A stretch of DNA of 43,285 bases from the IMG/VR virus record IMGVR_UViG_3300039210_000339, positions 1 through 43,285 of that record; one strand, 5' to 3'. The notes under the pieces are model-generated. The model made no database searches. It was not told the DNA's origin and was given only the letters and a program-made list of their open reading frames with translations. Of the stretch, positions 5,136 to 13,104 are shown one piece after another. The stretch is from a virus. The stretch's first letter is position 1, and each line of letters begins with the position of its first letter. The position numbers were made by a program, and so were the translations under genes.

Positions 5136-8105
5136 ATGAGTGTACGGCAAGATGTAGTTAACCTAATAGTTAATATAAATGGCAACGAGGCACAAAACAA
5201 TTTAACCGATCTCCGCAAACGTGCTGCTGATCTTAAATTTGAGATGAATGGAATCAAAAAAGGAACCCAGGAATATCTTGATAAAAGCAAAGAGCTTAAA
5301 ACGGTTACCGGCCAGATGGATGCTTTGAAAAAACAAATTGGTATAACCGGGCTTACTTTAAAAGAATTAAACCAGGAGGCAGGTAAACTAAAAAGCTTAC
5401 GCGATAACGTAGTTGGTGGCACAACTGAGTGGAAAAATTATGATAAGCAATTACAGGCTGTAATAGCCCGGCAAAAAGAAGTTGGTGGTGGCGTAAAAGG
5501 TTTTCAAAAAGCACAGTCTGAACTTACCGGCACCAACCACACACTTGCAGAAAGCTTTAAAAATATTTTTGTAAGAGTTGGTGAATACCTGAGCGCCTTC
5601 GCCATTTATAATACAATAAAAAACTTCATTACCAGCACTGTTGATGCTGCTTTGGATGCAGATAAGGCCATCCACAGATTTAAAGGTACACTTGATAATC
5701 TTGGAAGAAGTGATGCATTTGCAAGATTGGAAAAAGCTACACATGATCTGCAGGAAAGATTTAAAGTTTTCGATCATACCGAATTTACCCATGTTTTTGA
5801 ACAACTGATAACATACGGAAGGCTTACTGAAAAACAAATACTGCAACTCACACCTGTTATTGCAGACTTCGCATCTAAGTCAGGCAAATCAATGGAAGAA
5901 TCAGCTAGCCTAATTATCAAAGCACTTGAAGGAAATGCCCGTGCATTAAAAGATTTTGGTATTAATATTAAAGATGCAAAAACTGAAGGGGAGCGTTTTA
6001 GCCTTGTGATGGGTGAGCTGGAAAAAAGGGTGCATGGCGCCACAGATGCTTTTGGCGAAAGCACGCAGGGAAAGATACAGGCAACAGAAGTCCGCTTTAA
6101 AGATTTAAAAGAAGAAATTGGAAATAATTTTCTGCCAATATGGAACGAAGTTTTAAATGTTACCAATAAATTTCTTGAAGGAATAAATAAACTACCTGAT
6201 GCAATTTCTTATGTTTTAAAAGTGGCGGATTTCAACAAGCAAAAGAAAAAAAACAATGGATTAGTTCAGCGGGTAATGGAAGGCGAACAGGCACAGGAGT
6301 CTAAAAATGTATTTGTACAACAGGAAGATATCACAGGTTCTTTTGATAAAAAGGGGAAATTTATTAATGATAAAAATAAAAAATTGGGCACTGGTAAAGA
6401 GTTAAGCGATGTAGATAAAGCAGCACAGGAAAGAGCAAAGTCGGAACGTGAGGCATCACTCAAGCGTGCAGAACAATATCATGCGGATGGATTAAAACTT
6501 TTAGCTGATGCCAACAAGGCTGAAGCCGAAGAATTGAAAGCAAAATATAAAGCTGAGGCAGATGATCAAACTAAAAGCCTGGAAGAAAGATTTGCTGCGC
6601 TGAAATTATATTATGAAGCAGGTAAAAAATTAATAGAGCAAAATAAACAGGACAAACAAAATGAAATTAATGATACAGAAAAAAGAGAAGTGGCCGGAGC
6701 AAAAACTAAAACTGAAAAAGATCAGGCTATATGGAAAGCAGCACAGGCAACTGATGCATTAGTAAAATCCAGTGCGCTTGATGCATCCAATTTTGAAATT
6801 GAGGTAAGCAACGAATTCACCAAAGCAGCCGATCAAAATTTTAAAAAACTTACAGCCGAAAGCCAGAAGAGTTACGAGGCAATGAAGAAACATGATGCTG
6901 ATGCATACAAAAATCAGCAGGATATTATTTCTATCGATACAAATAATAAACTCCTTAAACTCGATCAGGATTTTCAAAACGGAAAAATAAAAAATGTAAA
7001 AAAATACCAGGCTCAGCGGGAGCAGATCATTTATGACGGCCATCAAAAAGAATTGCAGTTTGAATTAAATTATGTAACCACCATCGAAAAAATATTACGA
7101 GCCGCAGGCCTTATTAATGTTGACATTGAACAAAAAATTGCTGATCTAAAAGTTAAAATAAACAAAGCAAAAAATGATAAGCAGATAAAAGATGATGAGG
7201 ATGCAAAAACGAAGAGAGAGAAAATAATTAAGGAGATACAGGATGGCGCTCAGCAGGTTTTAGATACTGCAGCAAATCTTGCACAGTTAATAAGCACACG
7301 TGAGCAGGCAGCATTTAATAAAGAGAAAAAAGCAAATGAGGACAAGCTTGCATTTTATAAAAAACAATTAAACGGCAAGCTTATAAGCCAGCAGGCGTAT
7401 GATAAAAAAGTAAATGCAATAAATGAGGAGCAGGCAAAAAAACAACATGAACTTGATGTACGGGATTTTAAAAGAAAGAAGGCCCTTGCATTGGCAAAGG
7501 CAATTATAGATACCGCCGCCGGTGTTGCAGGATCATTTCCAAATTTTATTAAGATGGCAATAATTGCAGCAATAGGCGCTGTAGAAATTGCAACCATTGC
7601 AAGCGAACAACCACCCGAAGCCGCAGAAGGTAATTGGTTTCGCAATGGTGAAAAACATAAAGATGGAGGCATACCGGTGGTAATAGAAAGAGATGAGGCA
7701 GTGATGAAAGCAGATGCCATGACGGACCAGACTGTTGTTAGCGCCACCGGCACCACAGCACAAATAACATCAGCATTAAATAAACGCAAAGGCGGCGTAA
7801 ACTGGGCCGGAGGTGCAACTGTGCATGATACGCCACAATGGAGAACTGCAAAGCCTGCATACATCAGCTCCAGCATTCCTAAAATAATGGCTCAGGGCGG
7901 ATACAATGGCAACTCATCATCAACGGCCGCAGGCAATTCTAATTTAGAAAAGTTGTTACAACGAAATAATGAATTGATGGAAATGCAAATTGAAGAAACG
8001 AAAAATAAAAATGCAAGCCTTCATGCAGTTGTCTCAATTAAAGAATACCGCAGAGAAGAAAAAAAATATGATGACTCAGTGAAAGCCGGAGGAATAAATC
8101 AATAA
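5136..8105 (+). CDS. tail tape measure protein
   Basis: 989 residues, the longest gene here. It is mostly charged coiled coil (about residues 20-110 and 430-790) with a helical globular region at about 180-330 containing ITYGRLTEKQILQLTPVIADF. A hydrophobic segment lies at about 795-825 (FIKMAIIAAIGAVEIATIAS). Near the C-terminus is EKHKDGGIPVVIERDEAVM, a stretch typical of tape-measure C-termini. The family sets tail length and helps DNA exit. At about 150 nm per 1000 residues it would suit a tail of that order, assuming siphovirus scaling. It opens the tail operon behind a late promoter. Confidence 0.85.
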   Translation: MSVRQDVVNLIVNINGNEAQNNLTDLRKRAADLKFEMNGIKKGTQEYLDKSKELKTVTGQMDALKKQIGITGLTLKELNQEAGKLKSLRDNVVGGTTEWKNYDKQLQAVIARQKEVGGGVKGFQKAQSELTGTNHTLAESFKNIFVRVGEYLSAFAIYNTIKNFITSTVDAALDADKAIHRFKGTLDNLGRSDAFARLEKATHDLQERFKVFDHTEFTHVFEQLITYGRLTEKQILQLTPVIADFASKSGKSMEESASLIIKALEGNARALKDFGINIKDAKTEGERFSLVMGELEKRVHGATDAFGESTQGKIQATEVRFKDLKEEIGNNFLPIWNEVLNVTNKFLEGINKLPDAISYVLKVADFNKQKKKNNGLVQRVMEGEQAQESKNVFVQQEDITGSFDKKGKFINDKNKKLGTGKELSDVDKAAQERAKSEREASLKRAEQYHADGLKLLADANKAEAEELKAKYKAEADDQTKSLEERFAALKLYYEAGKKLIEQNKQDKQNEINDTEKREVAGAKTKTEKDQAIWKAAQATDALVKSSALDASNFEIEVSNEFTKAADQNFKKLTAESQKSYEAMKKHDADAYKNQQDIISIDTNNKLLKLDQDFQNGKIKNVKKYQAQREQIIYDGHQKELQFELNYVTTIEKILRAAGLINVDIEQKIADLKVKINKAKNDKQIKDDEDAKTKREKIIKEIQDGAQQVLDTAANLAQLISTREQAAFNKEKKANEDKLAFYKKQLNGKLISQQAYDKKVNAINEEQAKKQHELDVRDFKRKKALALAKAIIDTAAGVAGSFPNFIKMAIIAAIGAVEIATIASEQPPEAAEGNWFRNGEKHKDGGIPVVIERDEAVMKADAMTDQTVVSATGTTAQITSALNKRKGGVNWAGGATVHDTPQWRTAKPAYISSSIPKIMAQGGYNGNSSSTAAGNSNLEKLLQRNNELMEMQIEETKNKNASLHAVVSIKEYRREEKKYDDSVKAGGINQ

Positions 8106-8110
8106 TATAA

Positions 8111-8146
8111 TCTTCTCCATTTCCCCCCACCGGGGGATAGGGGGCT
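8111..8146. repeat. GC-rich palindromic element
   Basis: CCCCCACCGGGGG followed by ATAGGGGGC. Nearly the same unit occurs at 41783 and, in frame, inside the primase at 19821. Confidence 0.7.
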
Positions 8147-8156
8147 AAATAACATT

Positions 8157-9977
8157 ATGCTAAAAGTTTTTGTTTACGGCGATAAATACCAGGGCTTTCT
8201 TGATCTGCCGGCAGATACATTTTTGGATATGGAAATATCATCAGAAATGTTTGATGAAGATCTGAAGCTTGGTGAAATAAGTTTACCCCTACCGGTACCA
8301 TGGACGGATCCAAATAAAAAAATATTTGGATTTATTGAAATGCTGAATACAGTGCCGGCGAAAGAAAAAAACTTTTGGCGCTGTGATGTTTTTAATGATG
8401 ATATCCCGGAGATCCTCGATGGTAAAATAACGCTCCTGCAGAGTGATGGTGATTTTAATTATCAAAACGGTTTGTACAGCTTTACAATCAGCGGTAATAA
8501 AGGATTGTTCGGTTCATTGATCGGCAAAAAAACATTAAGAGATCTCACACTCGGTAAAATTCTTTTTCCTGCAGTAGACAGCAGGCACTTTGCAAGGCTC
8601 GTGATGATGAATGATCCTTCAGTAAGCCAATATCCTTACCTGCGTTTTGCACCGGTGGCCATGCTAAACTTTTTTGATGTTGACCGCCGTGATTATAATA
8701 ATGAATTTATTGCGCAGGATATTGTAAACAATGTTGTTGTTAACCCTGCCGGCGGCGGCCCGGATGATTGGTTATTTGGAAGACCATCAGCCGCAGACAC
8801 TGCAATAGCGGCCGTTTCAGGCACTGCCGAATATTTAGATTATCGTACCATTCCTTTTTTTACTTACAAATGGATACTCCAAAAATTGTTTGAAGAATTT
8901 GGTTACACCCTCACCGGCCAATGGATAAATGATGCTGCCTGGGATGATGCAGCAATGTTTAATAACCGTTCGATAGAGCTGTATGATACTGTTGCATTCA
9001 CTGATACAAATCGGGAAATAAATATCGCTGATCACATGCCGAAAAAAGCGATCGGAATTTTTCTTGCAGACTTTCAAAAACTTTTTAATGTTCGCCTGTC
9101 ATTTTTAACCGGCAGAAATATCAGCATCGATTACCGCATAACATCTTTAAAAAATAATGGAGCAAAAGATGTTACCCGGATCATAAATAAAAAATTTCAA
9201 AGCTTTACAACAGATTATAAAGACAAAGGATTTACGCTGGCTTTTGCTGTTGATAATGCTGACAGTTATTTTGGTGACCGCGTAAAAGAAATTGATGCAA
9301 ATAAAGTGGTGGCCACAGTAGATAAATTTACTGACCTCGCTACACTTGTTATTGGCCGTGCATTTGAATACAATGATCTTGTATATGTAAATGCTGAGAA
9401 CCAATATTATGGTTATACAAACGGTGTGGGCCCAAAGGCATGGGATTATTTTAGTGAGCGCCTGATGCCTTTTGTAATTGGTGCCGGCGATTATAAATTT
9501 GAAACTTCCATCGCTCCGATGGCCACGTATATTATATATGATCCTGCAAATGATAATCTCGTTAACCAGGACATGGTGGCCGCCGACATGAAAGGATCTT
9601 ATTTTACAAAAACTTTTAAGCTGGTAGAAAATGATTTTGATACACGAATATTTTTTGCAAAACGTGTAATTAAGAACGGCGTTAATGTTGCCTCATCATT
9701 TGTAAACAGCAGGGATAGGTACAATGTAACCCGCGTTCCGAAAAGCCTTGCGTGGTTTGGCGCTGATGGCCTGTATAATTATTGCTGGAAGGATTGGTTA
9801 GATTTCTTAACCCGGACACGCAACATAAAAACAACGCTCACACTTAATCAAAAAACATACAACGAATTAAAAGCTGCCGGTAAGATCTCAATTGATGGTA
9901 CAGTGTATTTGCCAACCGTTACACGGCCGCGGATACCAATTAAAGAAGAAGTAGAATTTGAAGCATTCCGGTTATAA
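8157..9977 (+). CDS. tail protein following tape measure, possibly hub / distal tail
   Basis: 606 residues, beta-rich with many aromatic residues and no membrane segment or signal. It begins MLKVFVYGDKYQGFLDLP and contains a region of short strands (for example YSFTISGNKGLFGSLIGKK). Position directly after the tape measure gene fits a distal tail or tail-hub protein, by analogy with siphovirus gene order. I do not recognise the family itself. A palindromic element separates it from the preceding gene, and the XRE cassette follows. Confidence 0.6.
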   Translation: MLKVFVYGDKYQGFLDLPADTFLDMEISSEMFDEDLKLGEISLPLPVPWTDPNKKIFGFIEMLNTVPAKEKNFWRCDVFNDDIPEILDGKITLLQSDGDFNYQNGLYSFTISGNKGLFGSLIGKKTLRDLTLGKILFPAVDSRHFARLVMMNDPSVSQYPYLRFAPVAMLNFFDVDRRDYNNEFIAQDIVNNVVVNPAGGGPDDWLFGRPSAADTAIAAVSGTAEYLDYRTIPFFTYKWILQKLFEEFGYTLTGQWINDAAWDDAAMFNNRSIELYDTVAFTDTNREINIADHMPKKAIGIFLADFQKLFNVRLSFLTGRNISIDYRITSLKNNGAKDVTRIINKKFQSFTTDYKDKGFTLAFAVDNADSYFGDRVKEIDANKVVATVDKFTDLATLVIGRAFEYNDLVYVNAENQYYGYTNGVGPKAWDYFSERLMPFVIGAGDYKFETSIAPMATYIIYDPANDNLVNQDMVAADMKGSYFTKTFKLVENDFDTRIFFAKRVIKNGVNVASSFVNSRDRYNVTRVPKSLAWFGADGLYNYCWKDWLDFLTRTRNIKTTLTLNQKTYNELKAAGKISIDGTVYLPTVTRPRIPIKEEVEFEAFRL

Positions 9978-10019
9978 AAAAAGTTACTAAAAATAATTTT
10001 AAAAAAAGTTATAAAATAA

Positions 10020-10050
10020 TTTGTTAGTATCAAAAATGATACTATATTTA
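10020..10050 (+). promoter_or_regulatory. canonical promoter with built-in operator for XRE cassette
   Basis: TTTG (10020-10023), 19 bp, then TATATTTA (10043-10050), the usual Bacteroidetes spacing. The spacer holds the palindrome AGTATCAAAAATGATACT (10026-10043) with perfect 6-bp arms, ending on the first base of the -7 box. A regulator bound there would block transcription. The XRE protein at 10695 is the obvious candidate. Confidence 0.7.
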
Positions 10051-10099
10051 CATAACAATTAAAGCAGGCGGCAACTGGGTAAATACGGCGAAAAATAAA

Positions 10100-10492
10100 A
10101 TGAAAAGTTCACTTCAAGTTAAATGGTACGGAATTCAGAAAATGTCTTCAAAAACTACCGACGTAGCGAAATTGCCTAAAAGTTTATTAAAGGGCTGTTT
10201 GGTAGGGTACTCGCACTACGGATCTGTTATTTTAACACATTCAAAATCCGTGGCACGGCAGATCGCAAAAAATGCCGCTAAGAGAGGTAAAAACGATTTG
10301 TTGCCGTTTGAAATTACAGATAAACAATTTGGAATGACTGTTACGGCTTTTGGCAAAAAAGCTGAGGTACCTGTCCCTTTTAAACATGCTGTTTTTTGTA
10401 AAATAGGTAATATTAACATGGCAATTCCAGTAACTTTAAAGCAACTTGGGATGAACTGGATTGAAGAATTTCAAAAAGAAAATTTAAATTAA
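10100..10492 (+). CDS. hypothetical protein, first gene of XRE cassette
   Basis: 130 residues, soluble, basic, mixed alpha/beta, with no recognised domain. It has its own host-type promoter and operator about 50 bp upstream, unlike the surrounding tail genes. It is followed after 5 bp by a 66-residue gene and then by an XRE regulator. The arrangement resembles an autoregulated toxin-antitoxin or defence-type cassette dropped into a structural operon. An internal ATG at 10142 (MSSKTTDV) is an alternative start. Confidence 0.65.
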   Translation: MKSSLQVKWYGIQKMSSKTTDVAKLPKSLLKGCLVGYSHYGSVILTHSKSVARQIAKNAAKRGKNDLLPFEITDKQFGMTVTAFGKKAEVPVPFKHAVFCKIGNINMAIPVTLKQLGMNWIEEFQKENLN

Positions 10493-10497
10493 ACAAT

Positions 10498-10698
10498 ATG
10501 AACAGAAGATTTTTTTTGATACCGGACAATGATACCCAGCAATTATACATACTATGCACAAGACCATTGGCATTTATGTTGGTGAAGTATGAAGGACTTG
10601 AGTTAATTACAGGCGAAGAAGACCGACAAATGCTACTTGATGCAGAGGTGTTTTATAAAAATTTTTCAAGTCAAAAATTTGAATTAATAAAAAAATGA
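10498..10698 (+). CDS. small hypothetical protein of XRE cassette
   Basis: 66 residues, starting MNRRFFLIPDNDTQQLYILC. Probably a small alpha/beta protein. It lies 5 bp after the first cassette gene and overlaps the XRE gene by 4 bp. No family recognised. Confidence 0.6.
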   Translation: MNRRFFLIPDNDTQQLYILCTRPLAFMLVKYEGLELITGEEDRQMLLDAEVFYKNFSSQKFELIKK

Positions 10699-11042
10699 TG
10701 AACGAAAAAGTATTACTGGAAGCCCGAAAATTAATTTCGGGCTTTTTAAAAAGCCGCCGGGAAGAGTTGAAAATATCACAGGCCGCCCTTTCTGAAAAAA
10801 CGGGGCTTGGAATTGCAACAATAAAGCGCATGGAAGATGCTAAATTCTGGCCCGGTCTTAAACAATATTTAATCGTTTGCGAAGCGCTGCACTTATTCCC
10901 CGCTATTGCGGAAATGGAAGCTGATGAAGCCTTCGCAAATGAGTTGCGTAAAAACTGGATAGCCAAACCAAAAGCGATGACCATAGAAGATGCTTTAAAA
11001 TTAAAAGCACAACGACATAATAGAGACGGCCAACATAATTAA
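10695..11042 (+). CDS. XRE-family HTH regulator
   Basis: 115 residues. A Cro/CI-type helix-turn-helix lies at about residues 15-72: LKSRREELKISQAALSEKTG then LGIATIKRMED. The C-terminal 40 residues are charged and may form an interaction tail. It is the last gene of the three-gene cassette and probably represses the promoter at 10020 through the AGTATC...GATACT palindrome. Similar short XRE proteins act as antitoxins in type II systems; whether the upstream genes encode a toxin cannot be told from sequence. Confidence 0.8.
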   Translation: MMNEKVLLEARKLISGFLKSRREELKISQAALSEKTGLGIATIKRMEDAKFWPGLKQYLIVCEALHLFPAIAEMEADEAFANELRKNWIAKPKAMTIEDALKLKAQRHNRDGQHN

Positions 11043-11070
11043 TTTATACTTGGCCCTTCCAAAAAAACCG

Positions 11071-11108
11071 TTTGTCCTTTTCCCCCTACCCTGTTCCTTT
11101 TACTTTCG
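11071..11108 (+). promoter_or_regulatory. late promoter, predicted leaderless (copy 3 of 7)
   Basis: TTTG at 11071-11074 in TTTGTCCTTTT, 26 bp, TACTTTCG at 11101-11108. The ATG at 11113 is only 4 nt beyond the -7 box, so the transcript probably starts at or next to the start codon. Confidence 0.7.
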
Positions 11109-11112
11109 GTAC

Positions 11113-11985
11113 ATGATCACAGTTAATCTTTATCAGCCTGATAAAATAAATTGTACCGTTCAGTTCCCTGCAGCCTGGGACGATCTTTTTCCGCAAGAGG
11201 TGATGGAGATCTGCCGGCAGCAACTGCAGGATGGTAATGATCAGTACAAGGCCCGGGCGGCCATTTTAAAATTCATAATAAAATTCAGGGCAAAAATTAC
11301 AAAGCAAAAATTCAATCCGGATTGGTTTAATTTAATCGATGCTGAGCAGGCCGTGGTTAATGGATATCCATTGCTCGATTTTATTTATGATAACAACACA
11401 CTTACAAAACCGCCTGAGCTATGCATCACACTTCGTACATCGTACTTCTTACCTCGCACATCTTACTATGGTCCCGGGGCAACATTTGAGAATTTAACCG
11501 TCGGTGAATTTGAAGACGCAGAACAATTGTACAACGGATTTTTTAATGATCCTGATGGTAAACCACTGGCCCATCTTGCAGCTATTTTATGGCGGCCCAA
11601 AACAAAGCGCTTTGGCTCAAGCTTTGGCGGCACAAGGCTTCCATACATTTCATATAATTATAAATCTGCATCCTACAAAACTTACAACGCCGAAAAAAGG
11701 ATTCCTGATTTTTTAAAATTAGAGCCCTGCAGGTTGTATGCCATTTATACCTGGTACACCGGCTGCAGAAATCAGTTGCCTTTATTGTTTCCAAAAATAC
11801 ACGAGCATCATGGCGATAAAAGTGGCAAGCCTGATATCATGGCATTCACAAATTGTATTCATGCCGGCGCCGGTCCTAAAAATGGAACCAGGCAGCAGAT
11901 ACGCTTATTAAAATTATTTGAGTTTATGTATGACATGGAACAGGAAGCAAAAAAAATAATCGAAAAAATTCCACCAAATGAGTGA
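11113..11985 (+). CDS. tail or connector protein of unknown function
   Basis: 290 residues from the ATG at 11113. The longer frame from 11050 would run through the promoter, so it is rejected. The N-terminal 100 residues are helical (PAAWDDLFPQEVMEICRQQL). A basic region at about 180-215 (RPKTKRFGSSFGGTRLPYIS) follows, and the C-terminus is helical. No known family identified. It restarts the tail operon after the XRE cassette and overlaps the next gene by 8 bp. Confidence 0.6.
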   Translation: MITVNLYQPDKINCTVQFPAAWDDLFPQEVMEICRQQLQDGNDQYKARAAILKFIIKFRAKITKQKFNPDWFNLIDAEQAVVNGYPLLDFIYDNNTLTKPPELCITLRTSYFLPRTSYYGPGATFENLTVGEFEDAEQLYNGFFNDPDGKPLAHLAAILWRPKTKRFGSSFGGTRLPYISYNYKSASYKTYNAEKRIPDFLKLEPCRLYAIYTWYTGCRNQLPLLFPKIHEHHGDKSGKPDIMAFTNCIHAGAGPKNGTRQQIRLLKLFEFMYDMEQEAKKIIEKIPPNE

Positions 11986-12532
11986 TAAAAATAACGTCAG
12001 CACATACATTGATTATTTCCGCCAGCTTGCAGTAATGCATAAAGATATCCGTCATGATCCGGCCAGCGAAGACGGTGACGGTGAAGTATCCGCAAAAAAA
12101 TTTACAAAATTTTCTTCTGACGAAATTATAGATGGCCTCAGCAGATCCATTGGCTTTCCTGCATTGTGCATAGAGCTGTATGAGAGCACAAGCGAATCAC
12201 AAATTGTTTATGATATATGCCTGAAGCCAAGAGGATCCTTTATGGTAATTGATAAACCTGCAGATAAATCTTTTTCTGCAGAGCAGGCATGTTACGAAAA
12301 AACAGAAGAGATAATATTATCGTTGTTGCAGCGCATGTGGCAGGATCATTATAAGCCCGGTGTCGATCGTTGTGAAACTCCCTTCAGAGAAATTGACCTG
12401 GCTAAATTAAATATCATTCCTGTTGGCCCTTTATTTTCAGGAGTGTTTGGATGGCGCTGTGAGTTTGATTTTGAATTTCAAAAAACGGTTGATATCTCAA
12501 CCGCTCCGGAAGAAGGAACATTTATTGAATAA
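11978..12532 (+). CDS. hypothetical tail-module protein
   Basis: 184 residues, acidic. The segment SIGFPALCIELYESTSESQIVYDICLKPRGSF (read in parts) looks like a small alpha/beta core of the kind seen in tail-completion or neck proteins, but the match is only general. It overlaps the preceding gene by 8 bp, showing coupled translation. Confidence 0.55.
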   Translation: MSDKNNVSTYIDYFRQLAVMHKDIRHDPASEDGDGEVSAKKFTKFSSDEIIDGLSRSIGFPALCIELYESTSESQIVYDICLKPRGSFMVIDKPADKSFSAEQACYEKTEEIILSLLQRMWQDHYKPGVDRCETPFREIDLAKLNIIPVGPLFSGVFGWRCEFDFEFQKTVDISTAPEEGTFIE

Positions 12533-12544
12533 AAATTTAAAATG

Positions 12545-12583
12545 CTTCCCCCCTCTCCGAAAGGAGAGGGGCCGGGGGTGAGG
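12545..12583. repeat. GC-rich palindromic element
   Basis: CCCCTCTCC-gaaa-GGAGAGGGG followed by CCGGGGGTGAGG. It would translate as SPKGEGPGVR, a peptide typical of such elements in Bacteroidetes. Same family as 40719. Confidence 0.75.
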
Positions 12584-12590
12584 CTAAATT

Positions 12591-13028
12591 ATGTACGGAG
12601 ATTTAAAAATGACTTTCCAACTGCAGTGCCTGCAGGAGTACAACGCCAGCGTTATTTCAACAATGAAGATTCTTGCAAAGCGAATGGGCATAGGCGTTAC
12701 AGACGATGCAATAAATTCTCTTGCATACCGTGCATATCAACGCGGTGCCGGAGCTTCATCACAATTATCATTTCTGCAGTATTTGCGAATGGTTGATATG
12801 GGTGCCGGCCGTGGCCATCCATTGGGAGGATTAAGATCAACAAGAATAAACCTGCAGGCTTCAAAAGGCGGAGGGCTTGCACAGGTAAAAGATAATATCC
12901 GCAAACCAAAAAAAATATATTCAAAAGTGGCTTACGGAAAACTAACTTATCTGCAAAACAAATTATTGCATGGCTACACAGAAGAAACAATCGCGTTATT
13001 AAAAGAGCAAATGCAATCACCACAATGA
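12591..13028 (+). CDS. hypothetical tail-module protein
   Basis: 145 residues, basic. It contains DDAINSLAYRAYQRGAGASS and a glycine-rich turn (DMGAGRGHPLGG) followed by a helical C-terminus. No recognised family. Its position between other tail genes suggests a structural or assembly role. An alternative start is the ATG at 12609 (MTFQLQ). Confidence 0.55.
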   Translation: MYGDLKMTFQLQCLQEYNASVISTMKILAKRMGIGVTDDAINSLAYRAYQRGAGASSQLSFLQYLRMVDMGAGRGHPLGGLRSTRINLQASKGGGLAQVKDNIRKPKKIYSKVAYGKLTYLQNKLLHGYTEETIALLKEQMQSPQ

Positions 13029-13063
13029 AAATAAATTTCAATAATAAAAGAACTTTCGTAAGT

Positions 13064-13090
13064 CCTCCCTTTAGGGAGGATTTAGGAGGG
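13064..13090. repeat. GC-rich palindromic element
   Basis: CCTCCCT-tta-GGGAGG followed by ATTTAGGAGGG. Intergenic, of the same general type as the other short palindromes. Confidence 0.65.
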
Positions 13091-13104
13091 TATAAATTAT
13101 TTTT

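Noticed and set aside
7355-7876. 173-codon minus-strand frame inside the tape measure gene
   Set aside because: Antisense shadow of a strongly supported gene; Ser/Ala-rich composition typical of reversed coding sequence.
12542-12796. 84-codon frame beginning in a palindromic element
   Set aside because: It shadows the 12591 gene in another frame and its N-terminus is the repeat peptide.
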